Assembly: GCA_004352715.1 (NCBI GenBank)
Contig: SCFE01000048.1
Location: forward strand, 860,265-924,264
Source: Hofstenia miamia
Lineage: Eukaryota > Xenacoelomorpha > Acoela
Direction: 5' to 3'
DNA: 64,000 nt
The notes below the pieces were generated by a model. That model made no database searches and had not been told where the DNA came from. It saw only the letters and a program-made list of their open reading frames with translations. Of this stretch, positions 48,464 to 60,700 are shown piece after piece. A program made the translations under genes and the position numbers. Each line of letters starts with the position of its first letter. Within the stretch, counting starts at the first letter, position 1.

Positions 48464-49725
48464 TATAATAGGACAATACATTCTACTATGCTATATAAGA
48501 AGTCACTTTGCTACATGTGTTATAAAAATGATAAAAAACTAAAGTGCTTAATACCCAAGCATGCTTAATGAATGCTATTGAGTACGCTAAGAAATTAATG
48601 AATGGTAGTTTCATTGTAAAAAATTCAATTAATAGCAATACATAGAAATACTTCACATATGAATAAGATGGAATGTAAAATAATTACCTACCACAAAGAA
48701 GCGATAAATGCATTAAAGGCTTAGCAAGATATAGTGTTGTATCAACTATGTTTTTAGATCACCGTGTCGACAGAGGATCACAACTAAGCGCTAAGCTTTC
48801 CCAACGGGAATGGAAAACATGCGAGGTGATTATGAATTTACTGTACGTCAGAAGTGAACCCGACAACTAGTATGTTAGGATTGTGTACAACGAATAACGG
48901 TTTCTTAGAAAATTTCAAATATGAACCGAATTTTGTCTATTTAAAAATTAAGTCACATATTAGAAGGCAAGGATTTAAACTGTTACGATAGTTAAAGCAA
49001 TGCATAATGCAGCAAACAATGAACTTTTAATTGAAACGAGTAATCGTTGCAAAACATCGTGCTTCAGAATTTAGAGCATTTTTGTTGCAATCAAGCTTCT
49101 TAAGTAATTCTTATAGTTTCAGAAATTCCAACAATGATTTCTGTAAAAAGCGCGCATTAAACAACGTCACAATCAATTCGATACCAAACTTAGAATGAAA
49201 AGTTTTCTTTTCAAAATGTTCTTACTGAATATGCCATGCTAGTAACATTTTGAAAATATTGACTAAAAGAGTGGGAAAGAAAATGAAACTTGTTTAAATC
49301 CTAATCCAATCCCAGCTAAATAAACACAATTAGCTGGATAAATTTGGCATAGTTTATAAGAAATATTTTGATAGTGACGAAATGTAGTGTACATTGAGTG
49401 ATTTGCGATTTTTAATTAGTAGCAAAGAATAGCAAATGCTCCCTTTGCACGGACAGCAAAGACAGATGTCTCCCAACCTACCACAGAGAGCAAGAATCAT
49501 ATGCACTTGCATCACATATTGTTTAAATATAAATTATTTATTACATTTAGAAAGTCTAACCAAAATCCTATATCTATCTTAAAAAGGCAGTACATATTAT
49601 TTAGCACCAGCTACCAATTGGTATTAAAAAAACTGCTTTAGCAAGCCTATATTTTTTAGTTCTAGATACATAAAAATTAAAATATTTCTGAGAATAATTT
49701 TTTTTGTATATTGCGTTTAAAATTC

Positions 49726-49751
49726 TCGCTAAATACGTATGTATTTAGCGA
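49726..49751. repeat. Near-perfect palindrome
   Basis: TCGCTAAATAC, a four-base spacer and GTATTTAGCGA form an 11-bp perfect stem. A related ATTTAGCG motif recurs about 20 bp downstream. Function unknown. Confidence 0.7.
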
Positions 49752-50248
49752 CAGATAGCAACAATCAAATTATTTAGCGCTGGACATATATATATATATA
49801 TATATATAATGTCTACATTTTAATATTATTTGTATCCTACGCCTGCAATAGCATTTAATGCAAATAGAAATGATTGGAAGTGTATCCACTGATTGCATTT
49901 ATGAAGGAATCTTAACTGAAGGAATTATGAATACAAAGGCAAAAGTAACAGAAGTAGTTTCTAAAAATCTGCACAATAGTATTGAAACACGGCTCTTGAC
50001 AAAGAATTTTAAGCATCTGCATCAATTTTTGAACAGTGAATTCAAATTTTATTTTTTCATCAGAAATTTGTAATCACAATGCGAAAATTTATTCCAGAAC
50101 TAAAAATCAAAGTTATATATATTTACAATTGCAACAATAACACACTTAAAAATTAAAAAATTTAATGTGCAAATAATTTTTCCGATCCTTGAATAAATCT
50201 GCGCCAACGCAGAAGAAATTAATTGCTTAAAGTCTGCAAAGCATGTAA

Positions 50249-50551
50249 AAGGAATTTAGAATAGAAAATACTTCATCTTCTGTACTCAAAGATGAACAGC
50301 AGTTGGGAGCAATGCATTGTTTCAACGTTGAACAGGCTCAACAATTATGTTAAATGTATAGATGCAAAGTTGAAATTGAGTGCTGCGGGAATGAAGTTGC
50401 TGCGATAAAAGTAACACATAATTCGAAAATACATGTCATGGATTCACTAAATGCATTTTTACCGCGAGACAAACTTACAGGTACTAAGATTCAAAAATAT
50501 AGTTTTTATAAGATGAGTGTGTTTAATGAAAATGAAAATAGACGATTGTAG
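50249..50551 (+). pseudogene. Coding remnant with one internal stop
   Basis: A single frame of about 100 codons is interrupted only by TAA at 50351-50353. Before the stop: L-K-D-E-Q-Q-L-G-A-M-H-C-F-N-V-E-Q-A. After it: MYRCKVEIECCGNEVAAIKV and so on to a stop at 50551. Protein-like composition; family unknown. A mobile-element fragment is the likeliest source. Confidence 0.35.
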
Positions 50552-51466
50552 TTAAAGCACAAATTTTAATAAACGAGCTAAAAAAATCCATAGAATAAAA
50601 CCGCCAAATGATTGTAGAATTTTCTAGTATTAATTCAGAAAACTCCTTTGCATTTTGGTGTCTAGGAAAGACAATGATTTATTTCTTTGATGCAGGTAAA
50701 ATTTCATCAGGCACTGTTAATATTTGTAATTTCAATATGCTTATTATGTCTGTTAGTGTATAACAATCGATTTTTTTAAGTTACTTGGAAATCAATACTA
50801 GTTTATAAAACTTGCACACAAACAGGTACTAATCCGGACCAATGATCATGAAGTATGTATGTCATCTGTTTTAAACTTCAATATTAAACTTTCCCATTGT
50901 ATATTGGATGCAGTTTTAAGCAATGCAAAAATATATGGAACCATGGTTCGGTGCGATGCTTATGTGTTTTGAAAAACAAAAGGAAGGATTTCAGAGATCC
51001 ATGATAGACCTTAAACTGAAAAATGAAAAATATTTTAAAATCAACTTCTTATAATTTTGCATGCTAGCTAAGAAGTAAATCAGCATTACTACTGCATAAT
51101 AATTATCCATAAGTATTAGTAGTTTTTAGAAAACTTTCGCTGCTTCAATATAATAAATTTTAAGTTTAAATTTCCAGGATAATCCGGCGATAATATATAT
51201 TTACAAGAACTGAAGTAGTTTCTTGGAAGTAATGAAATCTACACATTGAATAAAATCAATATTTCGTTGCAATTAGAAAGTACACACATAGAGAATTCGA
51301 GTGCAATTAGCGAAAGGCGCCATTAGATCAATTACATTGCAGAAGCAGAAAAGCTGATAAAGGAATAGACCACCCGGTGCCTAGATAGTAGATACACCTC
51401 ACTCACAATCAAAAGAGGATTACGTTCTTCATCGCTGTAAATTTACATGTATTGTCTGAATCATAC

Positions 51467-51597
51467 CTGACGTCTATATCAATTACTTCTGCACCGCCGG
51501 TGTCGAAAACAGGTGTTAGTAGATTGTTGTCAACATTGGGTACAGCATCGCAGACCTCATAGAATTCAGTTCCATCATTTAGTCGCGATATTTTCCA
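51467..51597 (-). CDS. Eph: Eph exon: ephrin-binding domain, part 2
   Basis: A 131-bp exon with acceptor AG at 51598-51599 and donor GTATGA from 51466. It encodes WKISRLNDGTEFYEVCDAV, then NNLLTPVF and an acidic-hydrophobic strand ending IDIDV plus a split codon (phase 2). This matches the Eph ligand-binding domain pattern G-W-(x)n-Y-x-V-C followed by N-N-x-L-x-T-x-F/V-I. The cysteine in YEVC is the partner of the later GGC cysteine in known Eph structures (family knowledge). About 25.3 kb of intron separates it from the next exon, but the split codon completes to Arg across that junction, giving a continuous ligand-binding domain. Confidence 0.9.
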
Positions 51598-53167
51598 CTA
51601 AATTCATCATTAAATAGAAAAAGGCATTCATTCACATTAGGTTTATTTTTAATGATTTGATTTATGGCATTACCCAGTTCAAAACGATATTGTGCAATCT
51701 TTAATAAAGAAGGCCATGGTGTATACCAGTGTCGTGTGAAATAGGGGTCATGGTGGAATGTTCCCTCCGTCAGGTTGATTAGTTAAATCAAAAATTTTTT
51801 GTAAAGAAAATAAAAAAATAAGATGCAATTTTTTGTTTCAATAGTTTTGGTATCTCGAGTTGGTCATAACTGAGATATCCCCGATCAGAAAATCCCTCAA
51901 TTGAAAATAATGAAAACATAACATATAGATGCTATTCATGCAGATTTATGTCTGCCCAGCATTCCATTTCCCTAATTTCCATTTTGTTCAAATTTTACCA
52001 TTTTCATTGAAATGAAGTAGTCTTTGAATTTTATTAGGTTGTGCAATTTAATAGTTAGGGCAACAGCCTGCTCAGACTCAGTGAATATATGTGGGTGAAA
52101 ATAGAGTGAAGTATTAAACATGGGCAATCAATTGCTTGCTAACGATGTAAATTGAACAATTAAGTCATAAATAATAGGTCGACATTCGAAATGTTTTGGT
52201 ACAGGTGAGAGCTACAAAGCTACTTTCAAGCATTCGACATCAAACAACGTTAGCAATTAATTTATGCTACAATCTATTGGCAAGCGTAGCAAGTTAATTC
52301 AAAAATAGCAGCTTGCACTTTCAATAACTTGAGTTGTATTCATTTGGTGTAAAAAAGAATAATGAGATTACAATCTAAACTCAATCAGAGCAAGCAAAGA
52401 GGAATGCTAGAGCCTGGCCACTGATATATGAGTTGGAAATCTATTGAAAAGAAAAACTTTATATCATTAAATCAAAAGATAGTTTTAAAAGTTAAATATT
52501 CTTCAATAGGTTTCATGAAATTGAAGTGGTTTTGAGGTCGTCACTAAACAACTGAAAACAAAGGCTGATTGTGAAGTACACTGGAATCGGGCGCCAGCTC
52601 AAGTGTGAAGGTAAACATGCTGATCTCACCCAATATTTTATTTATAATACTTACAAGTCATATTTGCAATACACTTAAACATTTACAAATAAATACTCGA
52701 GTGTGTATGGAAAGGCAAGCGGGACACTAATTCTTGTAGCGAGAATGGAAAGAATACACAAATGTAAGTGATAACAGAAAGAGTACCAGCCCGCCAACCA
52801 GTTTCTACAAATCAAACAATTGTAATAACACTGTCAATAAAGGATAAAATTTGATACTTGTGTTAACAATCAACCATGGTAGAAAACTGTTTTTCGAAAC
52901 TAACAACCACAAATTGATACCGAAAACTTCAAATTTCCTATAAGTGGAGCAGTACATTTTTGCCCTATCAAAAACTGGAAAAATTTTGTCAAAATTTCAC
53001 ATGAAATAAAAAATTAGTTAAATATTAGAACTTATGTATTCGCATTATTTGTATCTTAAAGACGTAGAACTTCGAGTTCCTTTTCAATTTTAGTGAAAAA
53101 TAGTCAAAATGGACAGTTACCCTGGCCAAATTTTTATTAATTTTGGTTAAAAAAACCACCAGACAAA

Positions 53168-53394
53168 TCGGGGCTTTAGAGCCAAAAGGTACCAACTTGC
53201 AATAATGCTAATAATGGTAAATCAAAAGTTATCACCATTTTGATCTAAATGACTACATTTTTCGCTAAGTTGCTTCAAAAATTTTTGAATGAGGCATCGA
53301 AGTACAAAAAACATTGTAAAGTGTTAGGTTATATATTGGTAACTCCTAAAATCCATTTGTTTGAAGTTGGCACCTTTTGGCTCAAAACCCCAGA
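53168..53394. repeat. Inverted repeat (foldback element)
   Basis: The arm at 53168-53199 (TCGGGGCTTTAGAGCCAAAA...) and the complement of 53363-53394 (TCTGGGGTTTTGAGCCAAAA...) match at about 28 of 32 bases. They are separated by about 163 bp of A+T-rich sequence. It may be a small MITE; no clear target duplication was seen. Confidence 0.7.
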
Positions 53395-55083
53395 TATAAG
53401 CTTGTAGACCCAAAACAAATTCATTTTTGGAGTAATTGTGATGCGGTGATAAATAAATTTCAAAGAATGTGATAAATTTTAAACTTAATTTCTGAAATAC
53501 TTGGGAAGCTGTCGAATGTTCATGGGTTTTTAAAACATTCCAATTCTTCAATGAATATGCAACAAGGCACTAACAATACAAATATTAGCATCAATTTCCA
53601 ATACTTGTTTTCACTCAAAATTAATTCAAGAAATTAGCTCAATTCCCAAACCTACAATTTCTAGCGACTAAAATTGGTAAAGTATATTTGTTCAACATGC
53701 GAGCATTAATTTTTGAAGCATTCTTAATGAAATGGCGCACTTAAGAAAATTGTTCGAAATCGCGCTTTTAAATTCAATGTCAACAACGGTCGTCATCCAT
53801 GTTTTAGCTCTCGACTGAGAATGACGAGAGGTCAAAGTCGGCTATTATAGTCGTCTAATTGCTAGAAATACCATGTTCTACTTTGTAGACTATTTTTACG
53901 CAATTGCATACAAGGTTCATTCAAAATACTAAACATCATTTAAAGACACTTTTCAGACTTCAAACAACTCTAAATACCGCATTAAGCTTGGTCCTCGAAG
54001 CTTAAGCATGTAAGCTGTAAAGTATTCATATATCTCCTCAACGAATGCGGGGATTTCAGCCAAGGTGAACATATGTATACCTTGATTTCACTGTAGACAA
54101 GCAGGCTTTCAGAAAAAATTTATAAAAAGTATTATAAAAACATTGCAAAGAAATTAGAAAATTTAATATAAAAGATGGAACATGATCACAAAAAGGGAGG
54201 GAATTTGGGTCCTAGTTGCAAATGGGACAATATTTTAGCATAAAGCCCAGCGGATCTCCAGACCAGACGCCTATTTAGAGGTGTGCTTAAACCTAAGCCT
54301 AATATTCATTAGAGTAGGAGGTGAATTTTGAACCCGCTATTTAGTGTGAGAAAAATGTAATCAAAGCACAAAATAATTTCTAATTTTCTACTTTCCACAA
54401 ATTTATACTCATTATAATATTTAAGGAAACCAATTTATACTGATTTCCCATTGTAGTAAGCAACTGTTAGAAATTTCCACATACATTTCATCATGTGCAA
54501 TTTTTTCCAAAGAATAATTCATGCTTTTGGAAGACAGTTTGGCACCTGAGTTCCTCCACCCACAATTAAAAATCCTATATAGGCTCATGACCCAGGTCAA
54601 AACCAATAAAAGATTTTTCACCGAATTTTCAGTAAAAATGAAAGGCAACTATCATTGGATAAATTTGAATTATTGACAAAGTGTGAAAAAACATGTTTTT
54701 AAGTAACACACAAAATATTCACATGATTGGCTGAACTCAGTAAACAATTTAGATAAACAAAAATTCCGATCGAGGAGAACAGCATGTTTGCATTAAAATT
54801 ACATTCATAAGCATTTTTGTTGTCTTAACAATACTACACTGAGAGAAATCCATTAAAAATGATGCATATCTCAGTAGTTTTCTAAATTTATTATAGTAAA
54901 ACCATATCATTAAGTATTCTCTAATTTCACATTTTGAGAAAATGACAATTGACAACCTTTTACCGATGTCTTAAAATTTTATACACAATTTGATAAAAAC
55001 ACAAGAGGACAATGACGCTAAAATAACTTTTAAAAGACAAGAACGAAAAATCAAATTTCTTCTTTTTTATTCGAATTAGCTTT

Positions 55084-55359
55084 TTAATATTGAACGCAAA
55101 AGCGAAATTGAAAAATAAAATATTGAAATGTATAAATTAAAAATAATATGTACGAAGACTGACATTTAGCGGACCCAATTACTAACCCAGCTTTAAGTAT
55201 GTTAATTAGGTGATAAAAAAAGTGCCAGTGGATTTCGTCGCGAATGGTGGACGGAAATTTGTCTAAGTTACCACCTTCTTGGTTAGCTTCTTTTAATAAA
55301 GAAACTAATCGCGCGTATGATGCGATTGTTCGCTTTGTGTCGCACTTTAAAAAGCACAA
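55084..55359 (-). pseudogene. Coding-like segment, same strand as Eph
   Basis: A 91-codon open frame whose first two-thirds look protein-like, including SYARLVSLLKEANQEGG and R-D-E-I-H-W-H-F-F-Y-H-L-I-N. The last third is hydrophobic and A+T-driven. Possible acceptor (TTTTTAAAG) and donor (GTTAGT) motifs border the better part, but it does not fit between the two ephrin-binding exons, which join cleanly without it. Origin unknown. Confidence 0.25.
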
Positions 55360-55696
55360 GGTGTCATTTAGAATTCATTAGTAGATGAAAAAATTATGCA
55401 GAAACTCATAAAATTGAATGAAGGTATAAATTTTTTTACTAGAAAATCAATTTAATTAAGAATTCTAGAATAATGAATTGAATATTGAGAAATAATTTTT
55501 ATAGAAAAAAAGGTTAAGCACAACAAAATCTATACGAAAAATTTTTTTGGCAATCGTCCAATTTTATTCACAATCACAATACTGGACTAAAAGTTAACCT
55601 AATAATATATGACAACGATTTTTGATCAGAAATTGAAAAGTTTTTAAAATGAAAATCAATGGTGTTGCCATGCACATGAGGATGTTTTACAAAATT

Positions 55697-56041
55697 CATG
55701 CAGTTTTTCAAATACGTGTGGAAACAATTCAACAGCACCAAATTTATTATAATATAAATTTTATGAAAACTGCAATATAGTAGAGCCAGTAGCGGATAAA
55801 GAAATTTATTTTGGAGATGACCAAAGTAAAATTAAATTGGTAAGTTCAAAATTGGATACTAAAAAATTTTTATAAGNTTTTTCAAATACGTGTGGAAACA
55901 ATTCAACAGCACCAAATTTATTATAATATAAATTTTATGAAAACTGCAATATAGTAGCGGATAAAGAAATTTATTTTGGAGATGACCAAAGTAAAATTAA
56001 ATTGGTAAGTTCAAAATTGGATACTAAAAAATTTTTATAAG
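55697..56041. other. Duplicated block around a single N
   Basis: About 170 bp starting TTTTTCAAATACGTGTGGAA occur before and after N at 55877 (from about 55705 and 55878). The second copy lacks about 10 bp (AGAGCCAGTAGCGG becomes AGTAGCGG). This is an unmerged overlap or a heterozygous duplication. Confidence 0.85.
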
Positions 56042-57664
56042 TAATTGCGTAGAACACTACTGAAAATAATTTTTCCATTTTAGAGGAGCGGACATATATT
56101 TACAAAAAAAACGTTCGATTAAGTTTAAAATTTAAAGATCTAATACGAGTTTAAAAAAATCAACTCGGTTTGGAATACCATCACACGTTGTATTATAAAT
56201 CTTAAAATCTCATTTACAGTTCATTAGTTTGACGATCCAAAAATGGTTTCTTTTAAAAAATATAAATAAATCCGATTCAATTAAACACTAGCATCACAAA
56301 ATAATGGAGTTTGTACGTCAATTACTTTTGTAAAACAATCTCAAACACTTTATTGAAAGCTGCCACAAGCAAGGTACCCTTGGGATTATATTATACACAA
56401 AACGTTTGTCATTAAGACATGGAAATGCGATGAAATGACCTTGGAAACACATTTAAAAAATCAAGTGCGTGAGTGGAATGTGGCCGTTTCACTAAAAAAT
56501 TAAATGGCACGGAAAATGTGGGAATAATTAATTTTCGACTAAAGATGCCACTGGCTGTCAATTACGATAGAGGGAGAATAATAAAAACTAATATCACATT
56601 TTCTACATACATCCAACCAGTTGTTGTTCGCGGAAATTGACGCTTTATTGTGTTCTATTGTATACAGAAAAAAATTAATAAAGATTTGGACGTAAGATGT
56701 TATTAAAAAGCAAGTTTTGTGCTAATGATTTCCTTTCCGCGGAACAAAACCTAACCAATGGCACAAAGAACAGCCAGTCTCTCCATGATAACGACTTAAA
56801 TTAAATTCATCTGTCAGAGGATGTCATAAAGCCACTGATGATATCTCACAAAATATTAAAAATTTCTAGTGTTGCTATTTCATATCTTAAGACATGTCAA
56901 ATCTACTGGATTTCACTTGCAACTATGCGTATAGTGTGAAATTTTCACTAATATATTGGCACAATTATTTATGCTCTTAAAACAATGCATGTAAGTCAGA
57001 ATAAACAACAACGGAATTTTGGTGATACATTTATAAAAGTATGATTCTACAAGTTGTTAGTGCATTAATAAACATTAAAACTTTGACTTTTATCACCAGA
57101 ATCCATTTTATGCCCTTTTGAAGCTAACCCCAAAAATATCTTCATAAATATACTCGACATGTTAAATATAGGATAAAAAGTGTATATTCCCAAACATTTA
57201 CATGAATGCATTCAAAAGTTTCTGAACTATCAATAACATTTCTAGTTTTGATGCAAACTTCATAAAAGTAATGGGATTTTCTTTTCAAATTCTAAATATT
57301 AAACTCAGAGTTATAAAAGAAACCAGTGAAAAACAGTTTCTTCAGTTTGTGTAGATCTGTAGATGCATTCTTTTATGAATTTTTTAATAATTGGATTCTA
57401 TCGTAAACTAATGTTTTTAGAAATCTATTTTTAGCATTCAAACGATTTTTAAAAATTAATTAATTAGTACTTTAAGTTTATTGAGCGGAAACAAGTTTTC
57501 CCAAAGAAATCTTCAAATCCTCTATCAACATACCTGTCAAACTATTATTCATTCACAAAAAGTTAATTAGGAAGTTTATTAAAGCGTTAACATCTCCCAT
57601 TAGCAAAAAAACTAGACAAAGGATCAGAGTAAATTGAGAGACTAAAAATAGATAGACAACTTAC

Positions 57665-57741
57665 CCCATTGATAGTTTGCCCGAGAACATTTTTCATCGT
57701 AAAGCCTGTGAATCCATCACTGGAAGTGTTCAATAGCGTCA
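57665..57741 (-). CDS. Eph: Eph exon: start of ephrin-binding domain
   Basis: A 77-bp exon and the most 5' coding exon I can find. The acceptor is AG at 57742-57743 and the donor is GTAAGT starting at 57664. The first two bases complete a codon from an unseen upstream exon, so the upstream intron is phase 1. The translation begins TLLNTSSDGFTG and ends NG, which joins directly to W of the next exon. This gives the opening L-L-(N/D)-T of the Eph ligand-binding domain and the G-W pair found about 20-30 residues later. The signal peptide expected just upstream is missing from the visible sequence. It was too short for ORF calling and was found by looking for the residues that should precede the next exon. 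It could be a chance match, but the phase, both splice sites and the motif all agree. Confidence 0.82.
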
Positions 57742-60700
57742 CTAAAATATTAAGATTAAAATATATTAAATTAGTTAATTTATCTAAAAAAAGAAGTGTA
57801 TATTTTCAACTAAGCAGTAGGTTTGACTGGAAGATAAACTACAAAATCTTAGTGTGAAATGGCATCCATATTAAATGAGATTAACTCAGAAATCCACTAA
57901 TTGGTGTGATTGTTTTAAAAAAAAGTGTGATTGGATTTTTAAGAAAACAGGCATTGGTATTCGAAGTTAACTCGACAGAAACCAGTGAGGGACGCATAAT
58001 TTAGATTTGGGACTAGGTGTTCAACAAATTTTATTGAAGAAATGGTTAGTGACACGGGAGTAATTAACCCAAATTCAATCTCGCCATATCTCACGAGAGG
58101 AAGCTTTTGATAATTAAATAAACGCGAATTCTTCCCTCCCCGTTGAATGTTGATGATATAATTCAAAGGGTGCTAAATACACAGATTTACAAAGACTCCC
58201 TCGGGCCTATGTAAGAAACGTGGAAGAGAATGGTTATTATAATGGCTTTAATCTATTTTATGAGAGGTGCAACATAAAATGCTTTGTTGGAATGCAAAAT
58301 CTCAAAAATTAATTACAAATCTTCATCTTTATTGCCAAGCCCAAATCTTTTGAAATGCACCCTCTAATGCATGTCAAAGATTTGATGACGCCACATGCTG
58401 TGTGAAAGATATCACATAAAACCAACCAGATTCTCCAAAGTTGTATAACCTTCAAGCCGCTTAATCTATAAAGTCTTGAGTCAGCGATAATTCCAAACAA
58501 ATCTATATTACAGTTGTAGAGGTTAACCACATGTTATGAATCTTATACCCTAGCAAATAATGACTCCTTCTATTTAAAAAATAGCTTAACATAGGTATAA
58601 TAGTGCCTATTTGAAATGCAATCTCCCAACAACCCAAATATACAGAAGATATATTAAAAGCTTCCAGATTAATTTTTATCGAAGAACATATTAATGTAAT
58701 AATTTACGATCAAAATTTCACAATACTAGTAAGCTCATCTTTGACTAAGGTAGCAGAAAGTTAATTTTAATTAATAGATCAACACAGCATTGCATTTTTA
58801 TATTATCTAAGCTAATTATATATTAGAATATAACACTATTAACACTGTAATTAGTGTTAATCAGAGATCTCAGTATTTAAAAAGAAGACAATTTTAATCC
58901 CATTAAGTAACCAATGTTTTTAGAAAACTTTGATTCCTAGCATTAGATAAACTTAGAAACAAGTTGGAAAAAGAATATTGTACATGTAATAAGAAAGATA
59001 TTGGGTGACCTCATATAGTTTACTGGGATCCTACATCCTGGAGGCAAGTAATTATTCCTAACAATGACCAACATTTTAGTATTAAAATTTTTTTAAAACT
59101 TTAAATCACAGTTGAAAGTTGAATACTTTCGCACATAAATTGCTTAACCACACCAATAAAGAATAAATTTTAATAATATACATTCAATTAATATTCTACA
59201 CTATGTTAAGCATGAAATTAATCCAGACTAAACATAGACACAACAATGCTCCTCAAGTCAAACTCACGGGAAGCTGGAAGATTCCGGCCGGAATGGGATT
59301 TGACAAACAGACTAAATTGAGAAACCTCAGAAAAAATATTTGCAAATCGTAAAGGATTTAAAACTCATTAAAATGTATTAAAAAATTATGCACAAAGTGT
59401 CTGCTTGAAGTAATACCTTTGAATAGGCATCGCGTCATAAAAGGTACAATTAAGAATTTAGTAAATGTGTGAATGAGCTCTTTGGCAAGCGCCGGTTAGA
59501 AAAAGCACTGTGTATATTTACACTAGAAACTAGATTCAAATATTAAGTCTAACACTAATTAAATATACAAATAAACTATCAGCCTCATATGCAGCAATTC
59601 AATTAATGCTGCAACATTTTAAATCTTGTTTAAATATAGTCACGGACAGTCGAAATGGAGACATGCCCAGTTGCAAGATTGTAAAAGTCCAACAGATGTA
59701 AGATTTACAAAAAGGCCAACATAGTTGAAAAAAAAACTGTATTATTATCACAATTGAAGACGCGTTACTAACATAGGCGATTAATATTCACTAACTCAAG
59801 GTTGCATGCTTTGCAAATGTTATGCCAACATCAGTCAAATTTGACTGTAAAATGTTGCAATAAAATAGTAAACGAAGTCAAAATCGGTCAAGTAATCCTA
59901 ACTTAATCAAAGAATCTGAAAGCTATATATCAGAATAATAGGAAATTATCATCATCGCTGGCCTCTTATAGTAAAGCTATCATTCATCATGGGTTTATAT
60001 TAAGCCATTAATATTTCAGAACTGCAAAGTTGAAATAAAAAAGAGAGTGGTTCATTGGTCAAGATATTTACAAGTAAGAAAACCACACCTACATAAAATA
60101 GCTACATGTGTATATTATACCTATAATTGAATCATGTTACTTAGAAAATAAATTGATATATTTAGAAAGTAGGAATTGAACAAAGTGAACAATTTCTAAA
60201 TGGAGATAATTGGCAATGCAAGCAATCTTAAGCTGGGAATTGTTTGTTGATATGCTTTTTAGAGAAGTGACTTAAAACATAGAATGCCACTTGCGAATGT
60301 AGAGAGTTAAAATGACGCACTTTATCCCTTCGACATTGGCTGAAGTATTAATTTCACAAACTTTAATTAAGTGACATTGGAGTTCCATTGACACACTACA
60401 ATGGGAACCTGTGACAAGCGATGCATTCTAGCAAATTTAAGAAAGGAATGTTTAGAGCCTTTATATACAACAAACACAGTGGACATGAGAAGGGCCTAAA
60501 ATTTGAGGTGTTAAGTGACGATAAGAGGTTGATTAATAAAATGGAATCATAGATATGACTATTTATTATGGATCAATAATGATATGAACATTTTTCATGG
60601 ACCTAGAAAGGGCTTTTAAAAACAATACCATGTCTATCACTGTCAGGTGCTAAAAATAACTTTGAAATGTTTACATTAAGACGAAAATATGGCACAAAAG

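Larger units (their letters stand above)
26208..51466 (-). other. Giant (about 25 kb) intron in the ephrin-binding domain
   Basis: The donor is at 51466 and the acceptor at 26208-26209; the split Arg codon is completed across them. The intron contains a hAT-type MITE beside the acceptor, a mariner-like element, two 1,000-N gaps, one 201-N gap, two more hAT-like MITEs (44.5 and 45.7 kb), one copy of the 361-bp repeat with 25-bp flanking duplications, many (TA)n runs and several coding-like remnants. I found no second gene in it that I could name. True length depends on the two 1-kb gaps, whose round size suggests placeholders. Confidence 0.8.
51598..57664 (-). other. Eph intron between the first two visible exons
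   Basis: About 6.1 kb. It holds an inverted-repeat element at 53.17-53.39 kb, an unrecognised same-strand open stretch at 55.1-55.36 kb and a duplicated block around a single N at 55877. Between these I see only A+T-rich sequence. Confidence 0.75.
4933..57741 (-). other. Eph: Eph receptor tyrosine kinase gene, partial (11 exons)
   Basis: This is the span of the one recognisable gene. Eph receptors are single-pass membrane tyrosine kinases that bind membrane-attached ephrins on neighbouring cells and signal in cell sorting and axon guidance (family knowledge). Eleven exons on the minus strand join in one reading frame through GT-AG introns. Intron phases, 5' to 3', are 0, 2, 2, 1, 2, 1, 1, 1, 1, 1, with the last visible exon ending in phase 1. 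The domain order is ephrin-binding, cysteine-rich, FN3, FN3, transmembrane, juxtamembrane and start of kinase, which is diagnostic of Eph. About 645 of an expected roughly 1,000 residues are visible. The signal-peptide exon, most of the kinase and the C-terminal tail are not seen. Gene-level identity is firm; exact boundaries are hand-made splice calls without transcript support. Confidence 0.93.
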
